Shown here: positions 23,736 through 34,545 of the stretch, one piece after another
Layout: each line of letters opens with the position of its first letter
Numbering within the stretch: position 1 is the first letter of the stretch
Source: Pseudomonadales bacterium
Lineage (GTDB): Bacteria > Pseudomonadota > Gammaproteobacteria > Pseudomonadales > Pseudohongiellaceae
Length of the DNA: 41,040 bases
Reading direction: 5' to 3'
Assembly (NCBI GenBank): GCA_023257655.1
Contig: JALRBQ010000009.1
Coordinates: forward strand, 1-41,040
The notes under the pieces: generated by a model
What the model was told of the DNA's origin: nothing
The model's database searches: none
What the model saw: only the letters and a program-made list of their open reading frames with translations
Position numbers and translations under genes: made by a program

Positions 23736-23984
23736 ATGAAAAAATTTGTCGCATTCCTGCAACTGGGCCTGGCCTTGTTGCTCTACCTTATTGTCATCGC
23801 CACCCTCATCAATCTGGCCTTCATCAGCACTCGCCCGGAGACCATTTCGGTCGTTAACACTCTGATCGGGCAGGGAGTTATCTCGATTTGCCTCGTCGCC
23901 CTGGGTCGCATCCTGTGGCGCAAGGGCCGGGCCGGATTGCGCGCTGCCGACGCCGCCATGGACCCCGGCCCGACCGGGCGCTAG
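23736..23984 (+). CDS. Small two-helix membrane protein
   Basis: The ATG at 23736 starts an 82-residue protein with two hydrophobic helices (LGLALLLYLIVIATLINLAF, about 8-27, and VISICLVALGRILW near 48-61) and a charged, disordered tail. I do not recognise the family. No Shine-Dalgarno precedes the start, but a perfect TATAAT ends eight bases before it, which suggests leaderless translation. It lies between the OlsF-like gene (19 bases upstream) and ribF (123 bases downstream). The codon pattern and membrane segments make it more likely real than not. Confidence 0.6.
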   Translation: MKKFVAFLQLGLALLLYLIVIATLINLAFISTRPETISVVNTLIGQGVISICLVALGRILWRKGRAGLRAADAAMDPGPTGR

Positions 23985-24045
23985 GGGAGGTTCGCTGGCG
24001 GATTTCAGACCCCGGCTGGCTCCGGCCGATTGGCGGCATCATTCC

Positions 24046-24074
24046 TGCACAGTGCCCCGAGAAAAGAGTATAAT
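24046..24074 (+). promoter_or_regulatory. Candidate sigma-70 promoter of the ribF-ileS-fkpB-ispH operon
   Basis: TGCACA (24046-24051, 4 of 6) is followed after 17 bases by a perfect TATAAT (24069-24074). Transcription would start near 24081, giving a leader of about 27 bases before the ribF ATG at 24108. Confidence 0.55.
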
Positions 24075-24107
24075 CCTGCGCTTTTACTGGCCCGCACCAC
24101 ACCCACG

Positions 24108-25049
24108 ATGATCATCATCCAGGACACCGATCAGTTCTCCCACTTGCAGCAGAGCTGTGTCGCCACGATAGGCAAGTTCGACGGGGTGCACCTTGGGCAC
24201 CAGCTGATCCTGGACCAGTTGAAACGCAAGGCCGAGCAATTCAAACAACCCAGTCTCGTCATTCTGATCGAGCCACACCCGGAAGAGTTTTTCGCGCCGA
24301 CCCCCGACGCCTGTCCCGCGCGACTCACCGGTCTGCGGGAAAAGCTGGAGTTACTGGAGAGCTTCGGTATCGACTACGTGTTCCAGCTGACGTTCGACAA
24401 GGCGCTCAGCGAACTCAGTGCCGAACGCTACATTCAGGAGATTTTGGTCGATGGCCTTGGCATTCTGTGCTTCATCGTCGGCAATGATTTCCGGTTTGGC
24501 TACCAGCGCCAGGGCGATTTCGCCATGTTGCAGGCCAAGGGCAGGGAATTCGGCTTCGAGGTCGTCGAGACGGCGGCCTATGAATACAACGGGGTGCGCA
24601 TCAGCAGCACGGTTATTCGCGAACAGCTGGAAAAGGCAGATTTCGCCCTGGTCGAACAGCTGTTGGGTCGGCCCTATTCAATCAAGGGTGAGGTGGTGCG
24701 TGGCAGGCAGTTAGGCACAGATCTCGGCTATCCGACTTGCAACATCAATCCGCAGCGTCGCAAGATTCCCCTGCACGGGGTCTATGCGAGCGAAGTTCGC
24801 CTCGGTGACCGATTTCGACCTGCGGCCGTCAATATCGGCTACCGTCCCACAGTCACGGAGACAGGAGACGCCTTGCTCGAAGCCCATATTCTGGATTTCG
24901 ATGAGAATTTGTACGGCAAGACCATCGAAGTGATATTTCGTGAGAAGATTCGCGACGAGGTGAAGTTTGCCGACCTTGATGCCCTCAAACGACAGATAGG
25001 CGCCGATGTAGACAGAGTCCGGGAATTGTTCGCCAGAGCGAACGCTTAA
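24108..25049 (+). CDS. ribF: Bifunctional riboflavin kinase/FAD synthetase RibF
   Basis: This 313-residue cytoplasmic enzyme phosphorylates riboflavin to FMN and adenylates FMN to FAD. The N-terminal adenylyltransferase domain has [12 protein letters not shown], with the HxGH nucleotide site (the family more often has GNFDGVH), then [15 protein letters not shown] and SSTVIREQL. The C-terminal kinase domain has [20 protein letters not shown] and the strand HGVYASEV. Length is normal. The start at 24108 is chosen because it gives the usual N-terminus; the frame is open further up without family sequence. It stands before ileS as in most gammaproteobacteria, but the usual upstream neighbours rpsT and murJ are not here. 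Confidence 0.96.
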   Translation: MIIIQDTDQFSHLQQSCVATIGKFDGVHLGHQLILDQLKRKAEQFKQPSLVILIEPHPEEFFAPTPDACPARLTGLREKLELLESFGIDYVFQLTFDKALSELSAERYIQEILVDGLGILCFIVGNDFRFGYQRQGDFAMLQAKGREFGFEVVETAAYEYNGVRISSTVIREQLEKADFALVEQLLGRPYSIKGEVVRGRQLGTDLGYPTCNINPQRRKIPLHGVYASEVRLGDRFRPAAVNIGYRPTVTETGDALLEAHILDFDENLYGKTIEVIFREKIRDEVKFADLDALKRQIGADVDRVRELFARANA

Positions 25050-25090
25050 CCGGAGTCTCCCCATTCAAGCAACGAAGAAGCAGTACTGAG

Positions 25091-27910
25091 ATGAGCGATT
25101 ACAAAGACACCCTGAATTTGCCCCATACCGATTTTCCGATGAAGGCGAATCTGGCTCAACGTGAACCGGCTATGCTGGAGACCTGGCAGCGCCTGAACCT
25201 TTATCACCGCATCGCGGAAAAGAACAAGGGCAAGCCACGTTTCATTTTGCACGATGGGCCGCCCTACGCGAATGGGGACCTGCACCTCGGGCATGCGATC
25301 AACAAGACGCTGAAAGATATCGTGGTCAAGTCCAGAGCTCTCAATGGCTTTGATGCTCCGTATGTACCGGGCTGGGATTGTCATGGCCTGCCGATCGAAC
25401 ACAACGTGGAAAAGAAACTCGGCAAGGCAGGAGTTAAAGTCAGCCACGCGGAGTTCCGCAAGGCCTGCCGTGAATATGCGGTGAAGCAGGTGGAGAACCA
25501 GAAGCAGGGGTTTATCCGGCTCGGTGTGCTTGGTGACTGGGACAATCCTTACCTCACGATGAATTTTGCGACTGAGGCAAATATCGTGCGAGCACTCGGC
25601 AAGATCGCCGAAAATGGTCATCTCGTGAAGGGCTACAAGCCGGTGTACTGGAGCGTGGTCGGAGCCTCGGCTCTGGCCGAAGCCGAGGTGGAGTATCAGG
25701 ACAAGGTCTCGTTCGCGATCGATGTGCGTTTCGTTGTCGAACAGCCGGAAACATTTCTCGCCGCCTTCGGCCTAACGCCGACTACCGCCAACGTCTCGGT
25801 CGTGATCTGGACGACGACGCCGTGGACCCTGCCGTCCAATCAGGCCGTCAGCTTGCACGCGGAACTCGAATACGCTCTCGTTGAGTGTGACCTCGGGCTG
25901 GGTGTCGAGCGGCTCGTCATCGCCGAAGCCCTGGTGCCGTCGGTGATGGCGCGCTACAACTGCGAACAGTTTACGGTGGTCGCTCGCGCCAAGGGTGCCG
26001 CACTCGAACACATGCCACTTCGGCATCCTTTCGTCGCGCGCACAGTGCCGATTATTCTCGGCGATCATGTGACGACGGAAGCCGGTACGGGTGCGGTGCA
26101 CACGGCTCCGGATCATGGCGTCGATGACTTCAACGTGGGGCGTGTCTACGGCCTCGGTACTCTCAATCTGGTGGATGAAAACGGGGTGTTCGTCGAATCT
26201 GCCGGTGAGTTCGCCGGTGCGCATGTTTACAAGGTCGATGAGGAAGTTATCGCCGTGTTGGAGCGAACCAGGACGCTCGTTCATGTGGCGAAAATTACGC
26301 ACAGCTATGCGCATTGCTGGCGCACCAAGACTCCACTGATCTATCGTGCCACTCCGCAGTGGTTCATCAGCATGACCGAGAGAGATCTACTTGGTTCGGC
26401 GCTGAAGGCGGTGCAGGGGGTGAAGTGGATTCCGGATTGGGGTCAAGCCCGTATCGAGTTGATGCTGAAGGGAAGCCCCGACTGGTGTGTGTCGAGACAA
26501 CGCACGTGGGGCGTGCCAATCACCTTATTCGTGAACAAACAGACGCAACAGTTGCATCCGGAGACGCCGGCACTGATCGAACAGGTTGCAAAACGCATCG
26601 AGAAAGAAGGCATTGAAGCCTGGTTCCAGCTCGACCCGAAAGAGTTGTTAGGAGCAGGCGCCGACAATTACGAGAAGGTCTCCGATACACTGGATGTATG
26701 GTTCGATTCCGGTGTCACGCATTATTCGGTACTCGGCAAGCGGGAAGAACTCGGCTATCCGGCCGATTTGTATCTGGAAGGCTCAGACCAGCACCGCGGT
26801 TGGTTCCAGTCCTCGTTGAAGACTGCCATCGCGATGCAAGGTACAGCGCCCTACAAGCAAGTGCTGACCCATGGCTTCTTCGTCGATGCCGATGGCAAGA
26901 AGATGTCCAAATCGCTCGGTAACACTGTCGCTCCCGAGCAAATTTTCAAGCAATATGGCGCCGACATCCTGCGTCTGTGGGTGGCGGCGACCGATTACCG
27001 GGGCGAGATGACGGTTTCTGATGAGATCTTCAAGCGCGTCGCCGATGCGTATCGACGCATCCGCAATACGGCACGCTTCATGTTGTCGAACCTCAATGGT
27101 TTCGATCCTCAAACAGACGTGATGAGCCCCGACAAGATGATGGAGCTCGATGTCTGGATCGTGCGGCAGTGCCAGCTCCTGCAGCAGGAAGTGATTACGC
27201 ACTACACTGCCTACAACTTCCTGAACATCTACCAGAAGCTGCACAATTTTTGCGTCATCGAGCTCGGCGGCTTCTATCTGGACGTGATCAAGGATCGACA
27301 GTACACCACGCGTGCCGACAGCGATGCTCGCCGGTCCACGCAAACGGCAATGTATCACATTCTGGAGATGTTCAGCCGTATGATCGCTCCTATCCTCAGC
27401 TTCACAGCCGATGAGATCTGGCAATATATACCCGGCGAGCGCGCCGAGAGTGTATTCCTGTCCAGCTTCGATGAGGCAGTAGCGCAATTCCCCGAATCTG
27501 CCGAGTTTACGGATGCGTTCTGGCGTCAGGTAATGGCAGTGAAGACAGCCGTGAACAAGGAACTGGAAGCGAAACGGGCTGCGAAACTGATTGGCTCAGG
27601 TCTGAGTGCGGAGGTCGATTTGTATTGCAGTGAGGCGCTCGCCGCCAACCTCAATCGCCTCGGTGCTGAATTGCGTTTCGTGCTGATTGTCTCTAGAGCT
27701 ACGGTGAAGCCGATGTCAGATGCAGGGGAAGCGGCAATCGCCACTGAACTAAAAGATCTGAAATTGTCCGTTTCTGCGTCGCCTCATGCCAAGTGCGAAC
27801 GCTGCTGGCATCATCGTGACGACATCGGTCAGGAACCGACTCACCCGGGCTTGTGTGTTCGCTGTGTGGAGAACATCAGTGGCGAAGGCGAGCAGCGAGC
27901 CTTCGCCTGA
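25091..27910 (+). CDS. ileS: Isoleucyl-tRNA synthetase
   Basis: This 939-residue class I aminoacyl-tRNA synthetase charges tRNA-Ile. Seen in order: the HLGH form of the HIGH signature ([17 protein letters not shown], about 57-73), the CP1 editing domain with the [11 protein letters not shown] threonine-rich editing motif, the [11 protein letters not shown] segment, KMSKSLGN (about 605-612), the anticodon-binding helical domain, and a C-terminal zinc finger (CERCWHH ... CVRCVENI). This is the bacterial type with the zinc-finger tail, the same class as in E. coli. It follows ribF by 41 bases and precedes fkpB by 20; the usual lspA is missing from that place. Confidence 0.98.
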   Translation: MSDYKDTLNLPHTDFPMKANLAQREPAMLETWQRLNLYHRIAEKNKGKPRFILHDGPPYANGDLHLGHAINKTLKDIVVKSRALNGFDAPYVPGWDCHGLPIEHNVEKKLGKAGVKVSHAEFRKACREYAVKQVENQKQGFIRLGVLGDWDNPYLTMNFATEANIVRALGKIAENGHLVKGYKPVYWSVVGASALAEAEVEYQDKVSFAIDVRFVVEQPETFLAAFGLTPTTANVSVVIWTTTPWTLPSNQAVSLHAELEYALVECDLGLGVERLVIAEALVPSVMARYNCEQFTVVARAKGAALEHMPLRHPFVARTVPIILGDHVTTEAGTGAVHTAPDHGVDDFNVGRVYGLGTLNLVDENGVFVESAGEFAGAHVYKVDEEVIAVLERTRTLVHVAKITHSYAHCWRTKTPLIYRATPQWFISMTERDLLGSALKAVQGVKWIPDWGQARIELMLKGSPDWCVSRQRTWGVPITLFVNKQTQQLHPETPALIEQVAKRIEKEGIEAWFQLDPKELLGAGADNYEKVSDTLDVWFDSGVTHYSVLGKREELGYPADLYLEGSDQHRGWFQSSLKTAIAMQGTAPYKQVLTHGFFVDADGKKMSKSLGNTVAPEQIFKQYGADILRLWVAATDYRGEMTVSDEIFKRVADAYRRIRNTARFMLSNLNGFDPQTDVMSPDKMMELDVWIVRQCQLLQQEVITHYTAYNFLNIYQKLHNFCVIELGGFYLDVIKDRQYTTRADSDARRSTQTAMYHILEMFSRMIAPILSFTADEIWQYIPGERAESVFLSSFDEAVAQFPESAEFTDAFWRQVMAVKTAVNKELEAKRAAKLIGSGLSAEVDLYCSEALAANLNRLGAELRFVLIVSRATVKPMSDAGEAAIATELKDLKLSVSASPHAKCERCWHHRDDIGQEPTHPGLCVRCVENISGEGEQRAFA

Positions 27911-27930
27911 TATGGTTGAGGCATACGGTG

Positions 27931-28419
27931 ATGACTGAGTCAGCGACACGGATACAGCCCGGTTCACGAGTGAGCCTGCATTTCTCGCTGGCATTGGACA
28001 CCGGGGCGATTATCGACTCCAACTTCGAGGGCAAGCCAGCCAGCTTTCGACTCGGCGACGGCAGCATGCTGCCGGGTTTCGAGGCTGTATTATTGGGGCT
28101 CGCTGCCGGCGAGACGATTGAGAGGCGGTTGTTGCCCGAGTCGGCATTCGGGGATGTGAACCCGGCCAATCGCCACCAGTTTCCAATTGCGAAGTTCAGC
28201 AATTTACTGGAAGATGATCTGGTCCCAACCGAGGTCGGTAGTGTCGTTTCCTTCAAGGATGCCGGCGGATTTGATTTGCCCGGTGTCGTCGCCGCGATGT
28301 CGGACACCACGGTAACGATCGATTTCAATCACCCGCTTGCCGGCAAACCCATCGTGTTCAGGGCAGCGATTCTCGCGGTGATGGCACCGGAAGTCGAGAC
28401 GCTGGAAGTTCGGCTCTAG
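27931..28419 (+). CDS. fkpB: FKBP-type peptidyl-prolyl isomerase FkpB (SlpA)
   Basis: With the ATG at 27931 the protein has 162 residues. It shows the SlyD-like FKBP fold: GSRVSLHFSLALDTGAIIDSNFEGKPASFRLGDGS split around the active site, LPGFEAVLLGLAAGE, then the insert-in-flap domain (about 75-135), and the closing strand. FkpB is a cytoplasmic proline isomerase and chaperone. The ileS-fkpB-ispH order is the standard context for this gene and settles the name. The frame is open upstream to 27853, but that part overlaps ileS and is not family sequence. Confidence 0.93.
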   Translation: MTESATRIQPGSRVSLHFSLALDTGAIIDSNFEGKPASFRLGDGSMLPGFEAVLLGLAAGETIERRLLPESAFGDVNPANRHQFPIAKFSNLLEDDLVPTEVGSVVSFKDAGGFDLPGVVAAMSDTTVTIDFNHPLAGKPIVFRAAILAVMAPEVETLEVRL

Positions 28420-28446
28420 ACCCAACGGGAAACGAACGAGAAATTT

Positions 28447-29454
28447 ATGAGCGCACCCGCCAATACAGTCGGCAAATCCCCGGCGAATCTGAGAGTAGAG
28501 CCAGCTATCCGTCTCGCCAATCCCCGGGGTTTCTGCGCCGGCGTCGATCGCGCGATCGACATTGTTAATCGGGCGCTGGATATATTCGGTGCACCAATCT
28601 ATGTGAGACACGAAGTCGTGCACAACAAGTTCGTAGTCGACAGCCTGCGCAAGCGCGGGGCTGTGTTCGTGGACGAACTCGTGGACATTCCCCTGCTGGA
28701 TTCCCGCGGCCGTTCGTCAATCGTCGTCTTCTCCGCGCATGGAGTCTCGCAGACGGTAAAGGAAGAAGCCCGACAGAAAGGGTTCAGGGTATTCGATGCC
28801 ACCTGCCCCCTGGTGACCAAGGTGCATCTGGAAGTCACAAAGTTCAGTCAGGCCGGACGCGAGTGCGTGCTGATTGGACATCAGTTCCATCCCGAAGTGG
28901 AAGGCACGATGGGGCAGTACGACCAGACGGCCGGCGGCAAGATCTATCTGGTGGAATCGGTCGAAGACGTGGCGAAGCTCGTTGTGAAGAATCCCGCTAA
29001 ACTGTCGTATGTCACCCAGACGACGCTGTCGATGGATGATACGTCGAAGATAATCGATGCCTTGCGTGCACGATTTCCCTCAATCAAGGGGCCACGCAAG
29101 AAGGACATCTGTTATGCAACGCAGAATCGGCAGGATGCCGTAAAGCAACTGGCACTGGAATGCGACCTGCTGCTTGTTGTGGGTTCGCCTAACAGTTCCA
29201 ACTCCAACCGTCTGAAAGAACTCGCTGAACGGCTGGGTTGCGAGTCTTACCTGATTGACAGTGTCGACAACATCGATCCAGAGTGGTTCGTAGACAAGTC
29301 GCGCTTCGGCGTCACGGCCGGTGCCTCAGCTCCCGAGGTGCTGGTGCAACAAGTGGTGAAACGGTTGCGGGAGATCTGCCATCAAGAGCCGGAGGAATTG
29401 CCCGGCGTCGAGGAAAATATCGTCTTCAGTATGCCCCGCGACCTGCGACCCTGA
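28447..29454 (+). CDS. ispH: 4-hydroxy-3-methylbut-2-enyl diphosphate reductase IspH
   Basis: The 335-residue iron-sulfur enzyme makes the last step of the MEP pathway, giving isopentenyl and dimethylallyl diphosphate. The three cluster-binding cysteines are in [25 protein letters not shown] and [12 protein letters not shown]. The substrate-binding histidines occur in [17 protein letters not shown] and [13 protein letters not shown], and the SNSNRL motif is complete. Compared with the E. coli protein it has about 20 extra N-terminal residues ([18 protein letters not shown]), which may be a genuine extension or reflect a later start. It ends the ribF operon and converges with valS with only 21 bases between the stops. 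Confidence 0.97.
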   Translation: MSAPANTVGKSPANLRVEPAIRLANPRGFCAGVDRAIDIVNRALDIFGAPIYVRHEVVHNKFVVDSLRKRGAVFVDELVDIPLLDSRGRSSIVVFSAHGVSQTVKEEARQKGFRVFDATCPLVTKVHLEVTKFSQAGRECVLIGHQFHPEVEGTMGQYDQTAGGKIYLVESVEDVAKLVVKNPAKLSYVTQTTLSMDDTSKIIDALRARFPSIKGPRKKDICYATQNRQDAVKQLALECDLLLVVGSPNSSNSNRLKELAERLGCESYLIDSVDNIDPEWFVDKSRFGVTAGASAPEVLVQQVVKRLREICHQEPEELPGVEENIVFSMPRDLRP

Positions 29455-29475
29455 GTCGGGCCTGGCAGCCAGGGA

Positions 29476-32259
29476 CTAGATCTTCCCGAGCTGCTCCAGC
29501 TTCGTCTTCAGCGCCGTCACCGCCGCCGTCAGTTGCTGTTGTTTCTCCCGCTCCTTCTCAACCACATCCGCCGGCGCATTGTCGACGAACTTGCTGTTCG
29601 CCAGCTTGGCGGAAACTGCCTTGAGTCCACCATCCAGTTTTGCGATTTCTTTCTGCAGGCGAGCCTGCTCGGCGGCAACATCGATCAGACCCGCCAGCGG
29701 CACCAGAATCTCGGCTTCACCATGCAGTTGGGTCGCCGAAGCCGGTGCGGTGGCGTCCTTGTCCAGCCATTCAATGCTGTTGAGCTTGGCCAGCTTTTCC
29801 AGGTAAGGACGATAAGCATCCAGGCGCTGCCTGTCGGACTCGTTACCACTGCGCAGGAACACCGGAATCGCCTTGCCGAGCGAAATGTCCATCTCCCCGC
29901 GAATATTACGTATCGCGACAATAACGCCCTTGATCCATTCAATATTCGCCTCGGCCTCGACATCAATCGCACTTGCATCGTGCAGCGGGTAGGGCTGGAG
30001 CATGATGCTGTCACCCTCGATACCCAACAATCCAGCGACGCGTTGCCAGATTTCTTCTGTGATGAAGGGCATGAAGGGGTGGAGCAGGCGCAGGCTCTTT
30101 TCGAGCACACTCAATGCCGTCCAGCGCGTGGCCTGGGCGGCTTCCGGATTTTTCTCGGCATCCCACAGCACAGGCTTTGTAAGTTCGACATACCAATCAC
30201 AGTATTCGTTCCAGATAAACTCGTGCAGTATCTGCGAGGCGATATCGAACCGGTAGTTCGTCATCGCCTGCTCGATATCGGCGGCGACATGCTGGACGCG
30301 ACTGCTGATCCATCTGTCGGCGACCGACAAATGCTGGGGTGCCGGCGCTGATCCGATCGTCTTGTCTTCGCAATTCATCAACACATAGCGTGCCGCATTC
30401 CAGATCTTGTTGCAGAAATTGCGGAAGCCCTCTGTGCGGTTCAGATCGAACTTGATGTCACGACCGGTGGAGGCGAGTGAATAGAATGTAAAGCGCACGG
30501 CGTCGGTGCCATAGCCGGTCATGCCTTGCGGAAAGGTCTCACGAGTAAATTTTTCGATCGCCTGCTTCAGCTGTGGCTGCATCAGGTCCGCGGTACGCTT
30601 GGCCGACAGTTCGTCGAGGCTGATGCCATCGATGAGATCGATGGGGTCGAGAATGTTGCCCTTGGACTTTGACATCTTCTGGCCATGCTCGTCCCGCACG
30701 AGCCCGGTGATATAGACCTGCCGGAACGGAATCTCACCGGTGAATTTCAGGGTCATCATGATCATGCGAGCGACCCAGAAGAAGATGATATCGAAACCGG
30801 TAACGAGCACATTGGTGGGGTGAAACCGATCGAAGAATTCTCGGTCGTCGGGCCAGCCCAGTGTCGAGAAGGTCCACAGTGCAGAGGAGAACCAGGTATC
30901 CAGAACATCCTCATCCTGGCGCAGTGCGATGGCATCCCCCAGCGCATATTTGCGGCGGACCTCGGCCTCATCGGTGCCGACGAAGACTTCGCCCGCCTCG
31001 TTATACCAGGCCGGAATCCGGTGTCCCCACCAGAGCTGGCGCGAGATACACCAGTCCTGGATGTTGCGCATCCAGGCGAAATAGGTGTTCTCCCAGTTCT
31101 TGGGCACGAACTCAATGTCGCCGTTCTCGACGGCGGCGATCGCCGGCTCGGCCAGCGATTGCACGGCGACGTACCACTGGTGGGTGAGATAGGGCTCGAT
31201 CACGACACCGCTGCGATCACCGCGCGGAACTTTTAACTGGTGTGGTTCGATCTTCTCCAGCAAGCTCAGATTGTCGATATCGGCAACGACTCGCTTGCGG
31301 GCCTCGAAACGGTCCAGGCCCCGATAGGCAGCAGGGGCTTCGTCATTGATGGCGGCGCTGCTGGTGAGAATGTTGATGATCTCGAGGTTGTGTCGTTTGC
31401 CGACTTCGTAGTCGTTGAAATCGTGTGCAGGGGTGATCTTGACGCAGCCCGTGCCGAATTCCTGGTCGACATAGTCGTCGGCGATGATTGGAATCCGACG
31501 ATTGCAAAGGGGCAGATCGACAAACTTGCCCACCAGATCTTTATAACGTATGTCATCCGGATGAACGGCTACAGCGGTATCACCCAGCAGAGTCTCCGGC
31601 CGGGTGGTCGCGATGACGATATAGTTGTTGCCCTCGGCAGTGACGGCGCCATAAGCAAGCGGATAGCGGAAATGCCACAGCGAGCCGCTTTCTTCCTCGG
31701 AAATAACTTCGAGATCGGAGACGGCCGTATGCAATTGCGGATCCCAGTTCACGAGCCGGTTGCCGCGATAGATCAGGCCCTCGTCGTACAGATCGATGAA
31801 TACCTTCTCCACGACCTTTGACAATTGCTCGTCCATCGTGAAACGTTCACGCGACCAGTCGAGGGACGATCCCATGCGACGTAATTGCTGGGTGATGATA
31901 TCGCCAGACTCTGCCTTCCAATCCCACACCTTCTCAACGAAGGCGTCACGGCCGATTGCCTGGCGACTGGTGCCGGCGGCATTGAGCTGGCGTTCCACTA
32001 CCATCTGCGTGGCGATACCGGCATGGTCGGTGCCTACCTGCCACAGTGTCTGACAGCCACGCATCCGGTGATAGCGGGTGAGGGCATCCATCAAGGCATG
32101 CTGGAAACCGTGGCCCATGTGCAGCCGACCAGTCACATTCGGTGGTGGGATGACGATGCAGTAGGGTTCGCCCTCGCCCTGTGGTGCGAAATAGCCGCGG
32201 GATTCCCAAGTCTGGTACCAGCGTTCCTCAAGTTGCTGCGGTTGGTAGGTCTTGTCCAT
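29476..32259 (-). CDS. valS: Valyl-tRNA synthetase
   Basis: From the ATG at 32259 the protein has 927 residues; the frame is open to 32301 but [16 protein letters not shown] is the usual N-terminus. The class I signatures are HMGH in [17 protein letters not shown] (about 42-58) and KMSKSKGN (about 530-537), with the [10 protein letters not shown] block and the CP1 editing domain between them. The anticodon-binding domain and the C-terminal coiled-coil arm (from [12 protein letters not shown] to the end) complete the normal layout. It charges tRNA-Val and has a conserved place behind pepA-holC. Confidence 0.98.
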   Translation of the reverse strand: MDKTYQPQQLEERWYQTWESRGYFAPQGEGEPYCIVIPPPNVTGRLHMGHGFQHALMDALTRYHRMRGCQTLWQVGTDHAGIATQMVVERQLNAAGTSRQAIGRDAFVEKVWDWKAESGDIITQQLRRMGSSLDWSRERFTMDEQLSKVVEKVFIDLYDEGLIYRGNRLVNWDPQLHTAVSDLEVISEEESGSLWHFRYPLAYGAVTAEGNNYIVIATTRPETLLGDTAVAVHPDDIRYKDLVGKFVDLPLCNRRIPIIADDYVDQEFGTGCVKITPAHDFNDYEVGKRHNLEIINILTSSAAINDEAPAAYRGLDRFEARKRVVADIDNLSLLEKIEPHQLKVPRGDRSGVVIEPYLTHQWYVAVQSLAEPAIAAVENGDIEFVPKNWENTYFAWMRNIQDWCISRQLWWGHRIPAWYNEAGEVFVGTDEAEVRRKYALGDAIALRQDEDVLDTWFSSALWTFSTLGWPDDREFFDRFHPTNVLVTGFDIIFFWVARMIMMTLKFTGEIPFRQVYITGLVRDEHGQKMSKSKGNILDPIDLIDGISLDELSAKRTADLMQPQLKQAIEKFTRETFPQGMTGYGTDAVRFTFYSLASTGRDIKFDLNRTEGFRNFCNKIWNAARYVLMNCEDKTIGSAPAPQHLSVADRWISSRVQHVAADIEQAMTNYRFDIASQILHEFIWNEYCDWYVELTKPVLWDAEKNPEAAQATRWTALSVLEKSLRLLHPFMPFITEEIWQRVAGLLGIEGDSIMLQPYPLHDASAIDVEAEANIEWIKGVIVAIRNIRGEMDISLGKAIPVFLRSGNESDRQRLDAYRPYLEKLAKLNSIEWLDKDATAPASATQLHGEAEILVPLAGLIDVAAEQARLQKEIAKLDGGLKAVSAKLANSKFVDNAPADVVEKEREKQQQLTAAVTALKTKLEQLGKI

Positions 32260-32371
32260 GTTCGGTGAGTTACGTGCCGTTAAAAAGGCGCAAGTATACA
32301 TGAAGGCGGACGGCTTTGCCGTTGTTGACGGCGAAATGCTGAGGACCCGCCGCAGGTAGCTAGTGGACTAC

Positions 32372-32800
32372 TTACAGCTTGAAGGTTTCCAGCGTGGCGC
32401 CTGCTTCCCGGTAGAAGCGATAGCGCTCACGGCCTTCATGAATACTCTGTGCATCTGCAGCAACGATCTCGTTGATGCGGCTGAACTGGGCGTGATTGCT
32501 GTACGGGGCGGCGCTCAGATTGATGAGGACCTCATTGAAGCCTGCCGGTGCCGGTAGGGCAGCGATTGTCACCGGCTCTGTCAGCGTTGCGGCGGACTCG
32601 GTGCGTTGCCCGTGGGGGATGAAGCTGGAGGGGCGCAGGGTCCACAGCAGGTCATCCAGGGCCTGGGCCTGGGCAGCCGTGGCAGTGTGGATATAGACGC
32701 GGTGACCCAGTTCCCTGGCCTTCTCCGTCAGACGGCAGACGAATTGCAGGTTGGCGCCGGGTTCGGCGCTACCGAGCGTGTAGAAATTGACCTTGCCCAC
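32372..32800 (-). CDS. holC: DNA polymerase III chi subunit HolC
   Basis: This 142-residue protein starts at a GTG (32800), ten bases after the pepA stop. It has the family pattern: VNFYTLG start, CRLTEKARELGHRVYIHTA, LDDLLWTLRPSSFIPHG, and a late strand-helix with INLSAAPYSN and RERYRFYREAGATLETF. Chi links the clamp loader to single-stranded-DNA-binding protein at the replication fork. The pepA-holC-valS order is conserved in gammaproteobacteria and supports the name. Confidence 0.94.
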   Translation of the reverse strand: MGKVNFYTLGSAEPGANLQFVCRLTEKARELGHRVYIHTATAAQAQALDDLLWTLRPSSFIPHGQRTESAATLTEPVTIAALPAPAGFNEVLINLSAAPYSNHAQFSRINEIVAADAQSIHEGRERYRFYREAGATLETFKL

Positions 32801-32810
32801 GCGCCGGGCT

Positions 32811-34295
32811 TCAGGCGCGCTGCCGGCTCAGGTATTCCACGAGCAAACCGACCGGGCGGCCGGTGGCCCCCTTCTGCGCACCGCTGTTCCAGGCGCTACC
32901 GGCAATATCCAGATGCGCCCATTTGAATTTCTCGGTGAAACGCGACAGGAAGCAGGCCGCGGTAATCGTGCCGGCCCGGGGGCCGCCAATGTTGGCGATA
33001 TCTGCGAAATTGCTGTCAAGCAGGCCCTGATACTCGTCCCACAGGGGCAATTGCCAGGCTGGATCGAGACTCTGCTGCCCGCATTCCAGCAGCGCCGCCG
33101 CAAGCTTGTCGTTATTGCTCAACATGGCGGTCGCATAGCTGCCAAAGGTGGCGACTGCCGCGCCAGTGAGCGTCGCAATGTCGATGACGCTGCGCGGTTT
33201 GAAGCGCTCGGCGTAAGTGAGCGCATCACACAGCACGAGTCGACCCTCGGCATCCGTATTGAGAATCTCGATTGTCTTGCCGGACATGCTGGTGACAATA
33301 TCGCCGGGTTTCGTTGCCTGGCTACCCGGCATATTCTCCGAAGCCGCAACGATGCCGACGACGTTGATCGGCAGCTTGAGCGCGGCCACACAGCCCATCG
33401 TGGCGATGACACTGGCGGCGCCGCACATATCGAATTTCATCTCGTCCATGGCCAGGCCCGGTTTCAGGCTGATGCCACCGGTGTCAAAGGTAATGCCCTT
33501 GCCGACCAGCACATGCGGCTTGCTGCTCGCGGCAGCGCCCTTGTATTGCATCACGATGAGCTTGGCCTCTTGCACTGAACCGGCAGAGACGGAGAGCAGG
33601 GAGCCCATGCCCAGGCGCTGCATCTGTTTTTCGGAGAGCACACTTGTCGTCACGGCGGCGTGGCGTTTGTCCAACTGCTGGGCTTCTTTCGCGAGATAAG
33701 TGGGTGTGCAAATATTGGCCGGCAGATTGCCCAGCTGCTTGGCATGGTTGATGGCTTTGCCGGTCTCCTGACCCAGCTTCAGGGCGCGCTCCAGACTCTT
33801 GCGCTGATTGCCCGCCGCCGACAGGCTGATGGTTTTGATGGCAACCGGTTTGCTCTTCTGGCTCTTCGTCGTGTCGTAGCGGTAGCTGCTGTCTTCGGCT
33901 TCCAGCGCCACCCTTGTCGCCAGCCACGCCGGATCGCGATCGATCACCGTGACGCTGGCGATGGCCAGATGCAGGCTGGCGGCATTCAGTTTGAACGCGG
34001 CCTGCAGGGCACTGCGCAGGGTCTTGGCAGCGTTTTTGGCGGTGAATTTCCTGGCGTCACCGCCGCCCACGAGCAGCAGGCGCTTGGCACGCACACCCGC
34101 GGGATTGTGGATGACGAGCGAGTCGCCCAGCTTGCCGTCGAAATCACCCGCGCGCAGGAGTTTGCTGAGGCTTTTTGCGCTCGCCCCATCCACGGCCCGG
34201 GCCTCGTTGTTCAGGTCGCCCTTGTTCCAGATCACAAGAACGAGACAATCGGCTGTGACGGTGTGTGCGGAGCCAACGCGAATCGAATACTTCAT
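32811..34295 (-). CDS. pepA: Cytosol (leucyl) aminopeptidase PepA
   Basis: This 494-residue M17-family metallo-aminopeptidase removes N-terminal residues from peptides; E. coli PepA also binds DNA. The catalytic C-terminal domain has the two-metal site in VGKGITFDTGGISLKP (Lys and Asp), KFDMCGAASV (Asp) and the signature NTDAEGRLVLCDALTYA (Asp and Glu, catalytic Arg). The N-terminal alpha/beta domain (residues 1-160) is less conserved, as usual. AGGACA lies shortly before the ATG at 34295. It is divergent from the thioesterase-lptF-lptG genes. Confidence 0.97.
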   Translation of the reverse strand: MKYSIRVGSAHTVTADCLVLVIWNKGDLNNEARAVDGASAKSLSKLLRAGDFDGKLGDSLVIHNPAGVRAKRLLLVGGGDARKFTAKNAAKTLRSALQAAFKLNAASLHLAIASVTVIDRDPAWLATRVALEAEDSSYRYDTTKSQKSKPVAIKTISLSAAGNQRKSLERALKLGQETGKAINHAKQLGNLPANICTPTYLAKEAQQLDKRHAAVTTSVLSEKQMQRLGMGSLLSVSAGSVQEAKLIVMQYKGAAASSKPHVLVGKGITFDTGGISLKPGLAMDEMKFDMCGAASVIATMGCVAALKLPINVVGIVAASENMPGSQATKPGDIVTSMSGKTIEILNTDAEGRLVLCDALTYAERFKPRSVIDIATLTGAAVATFGSYATAMLSNNDKLAAALLECGQQSLDPAWQLPLWDEYQGLLDSNFADIANIGGPRAGTITAACFLSRFTEKFKWAHLDIAGSAWNSGAQKGATGRPVGLLVEYLSRQRA

Positions 34296-34392
34296 GCAAA
34301 TGTCCTAAATCGGGGTCTGAAAAGGTGAGGCAATAATCCTAAAGATATTCAGTAGCTTAAGCAAGGGTGCGACAGACCGACACCGGAATCAC

Positions 34393-34422
34393 TGGCAAGT
34401 CGGATTTTATTTTTGCTAGTAT
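34393..34422 (+). promoter_or_regulatory. Candidate extended -10 promoter upstream of the thioesterase gene
   Basis: TAGTAT (34417-34422, 5 of 6) with TG one base upstream forms an extended -10 element; TGGCAA (34393-34398) is a weak -35 at 18 bases. The stretch that follows has two copies of ATGCGATGAAA (34472-34482 and 34486-34496). The thioesterase start is about 115 bases downstream. Confidence 0.4.
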
Positions 34423-34545
34423 GCGCGCAATCCGCTTCGCTCCAGGCATCAATTCGCATGCGAATCCACTCATGCGATGAAACCAATGCGATGAAAAAGT
34501 GTCTGAGAGTATGGATTGGCTGTCGTATTGGAATCTGGAGCTGTC

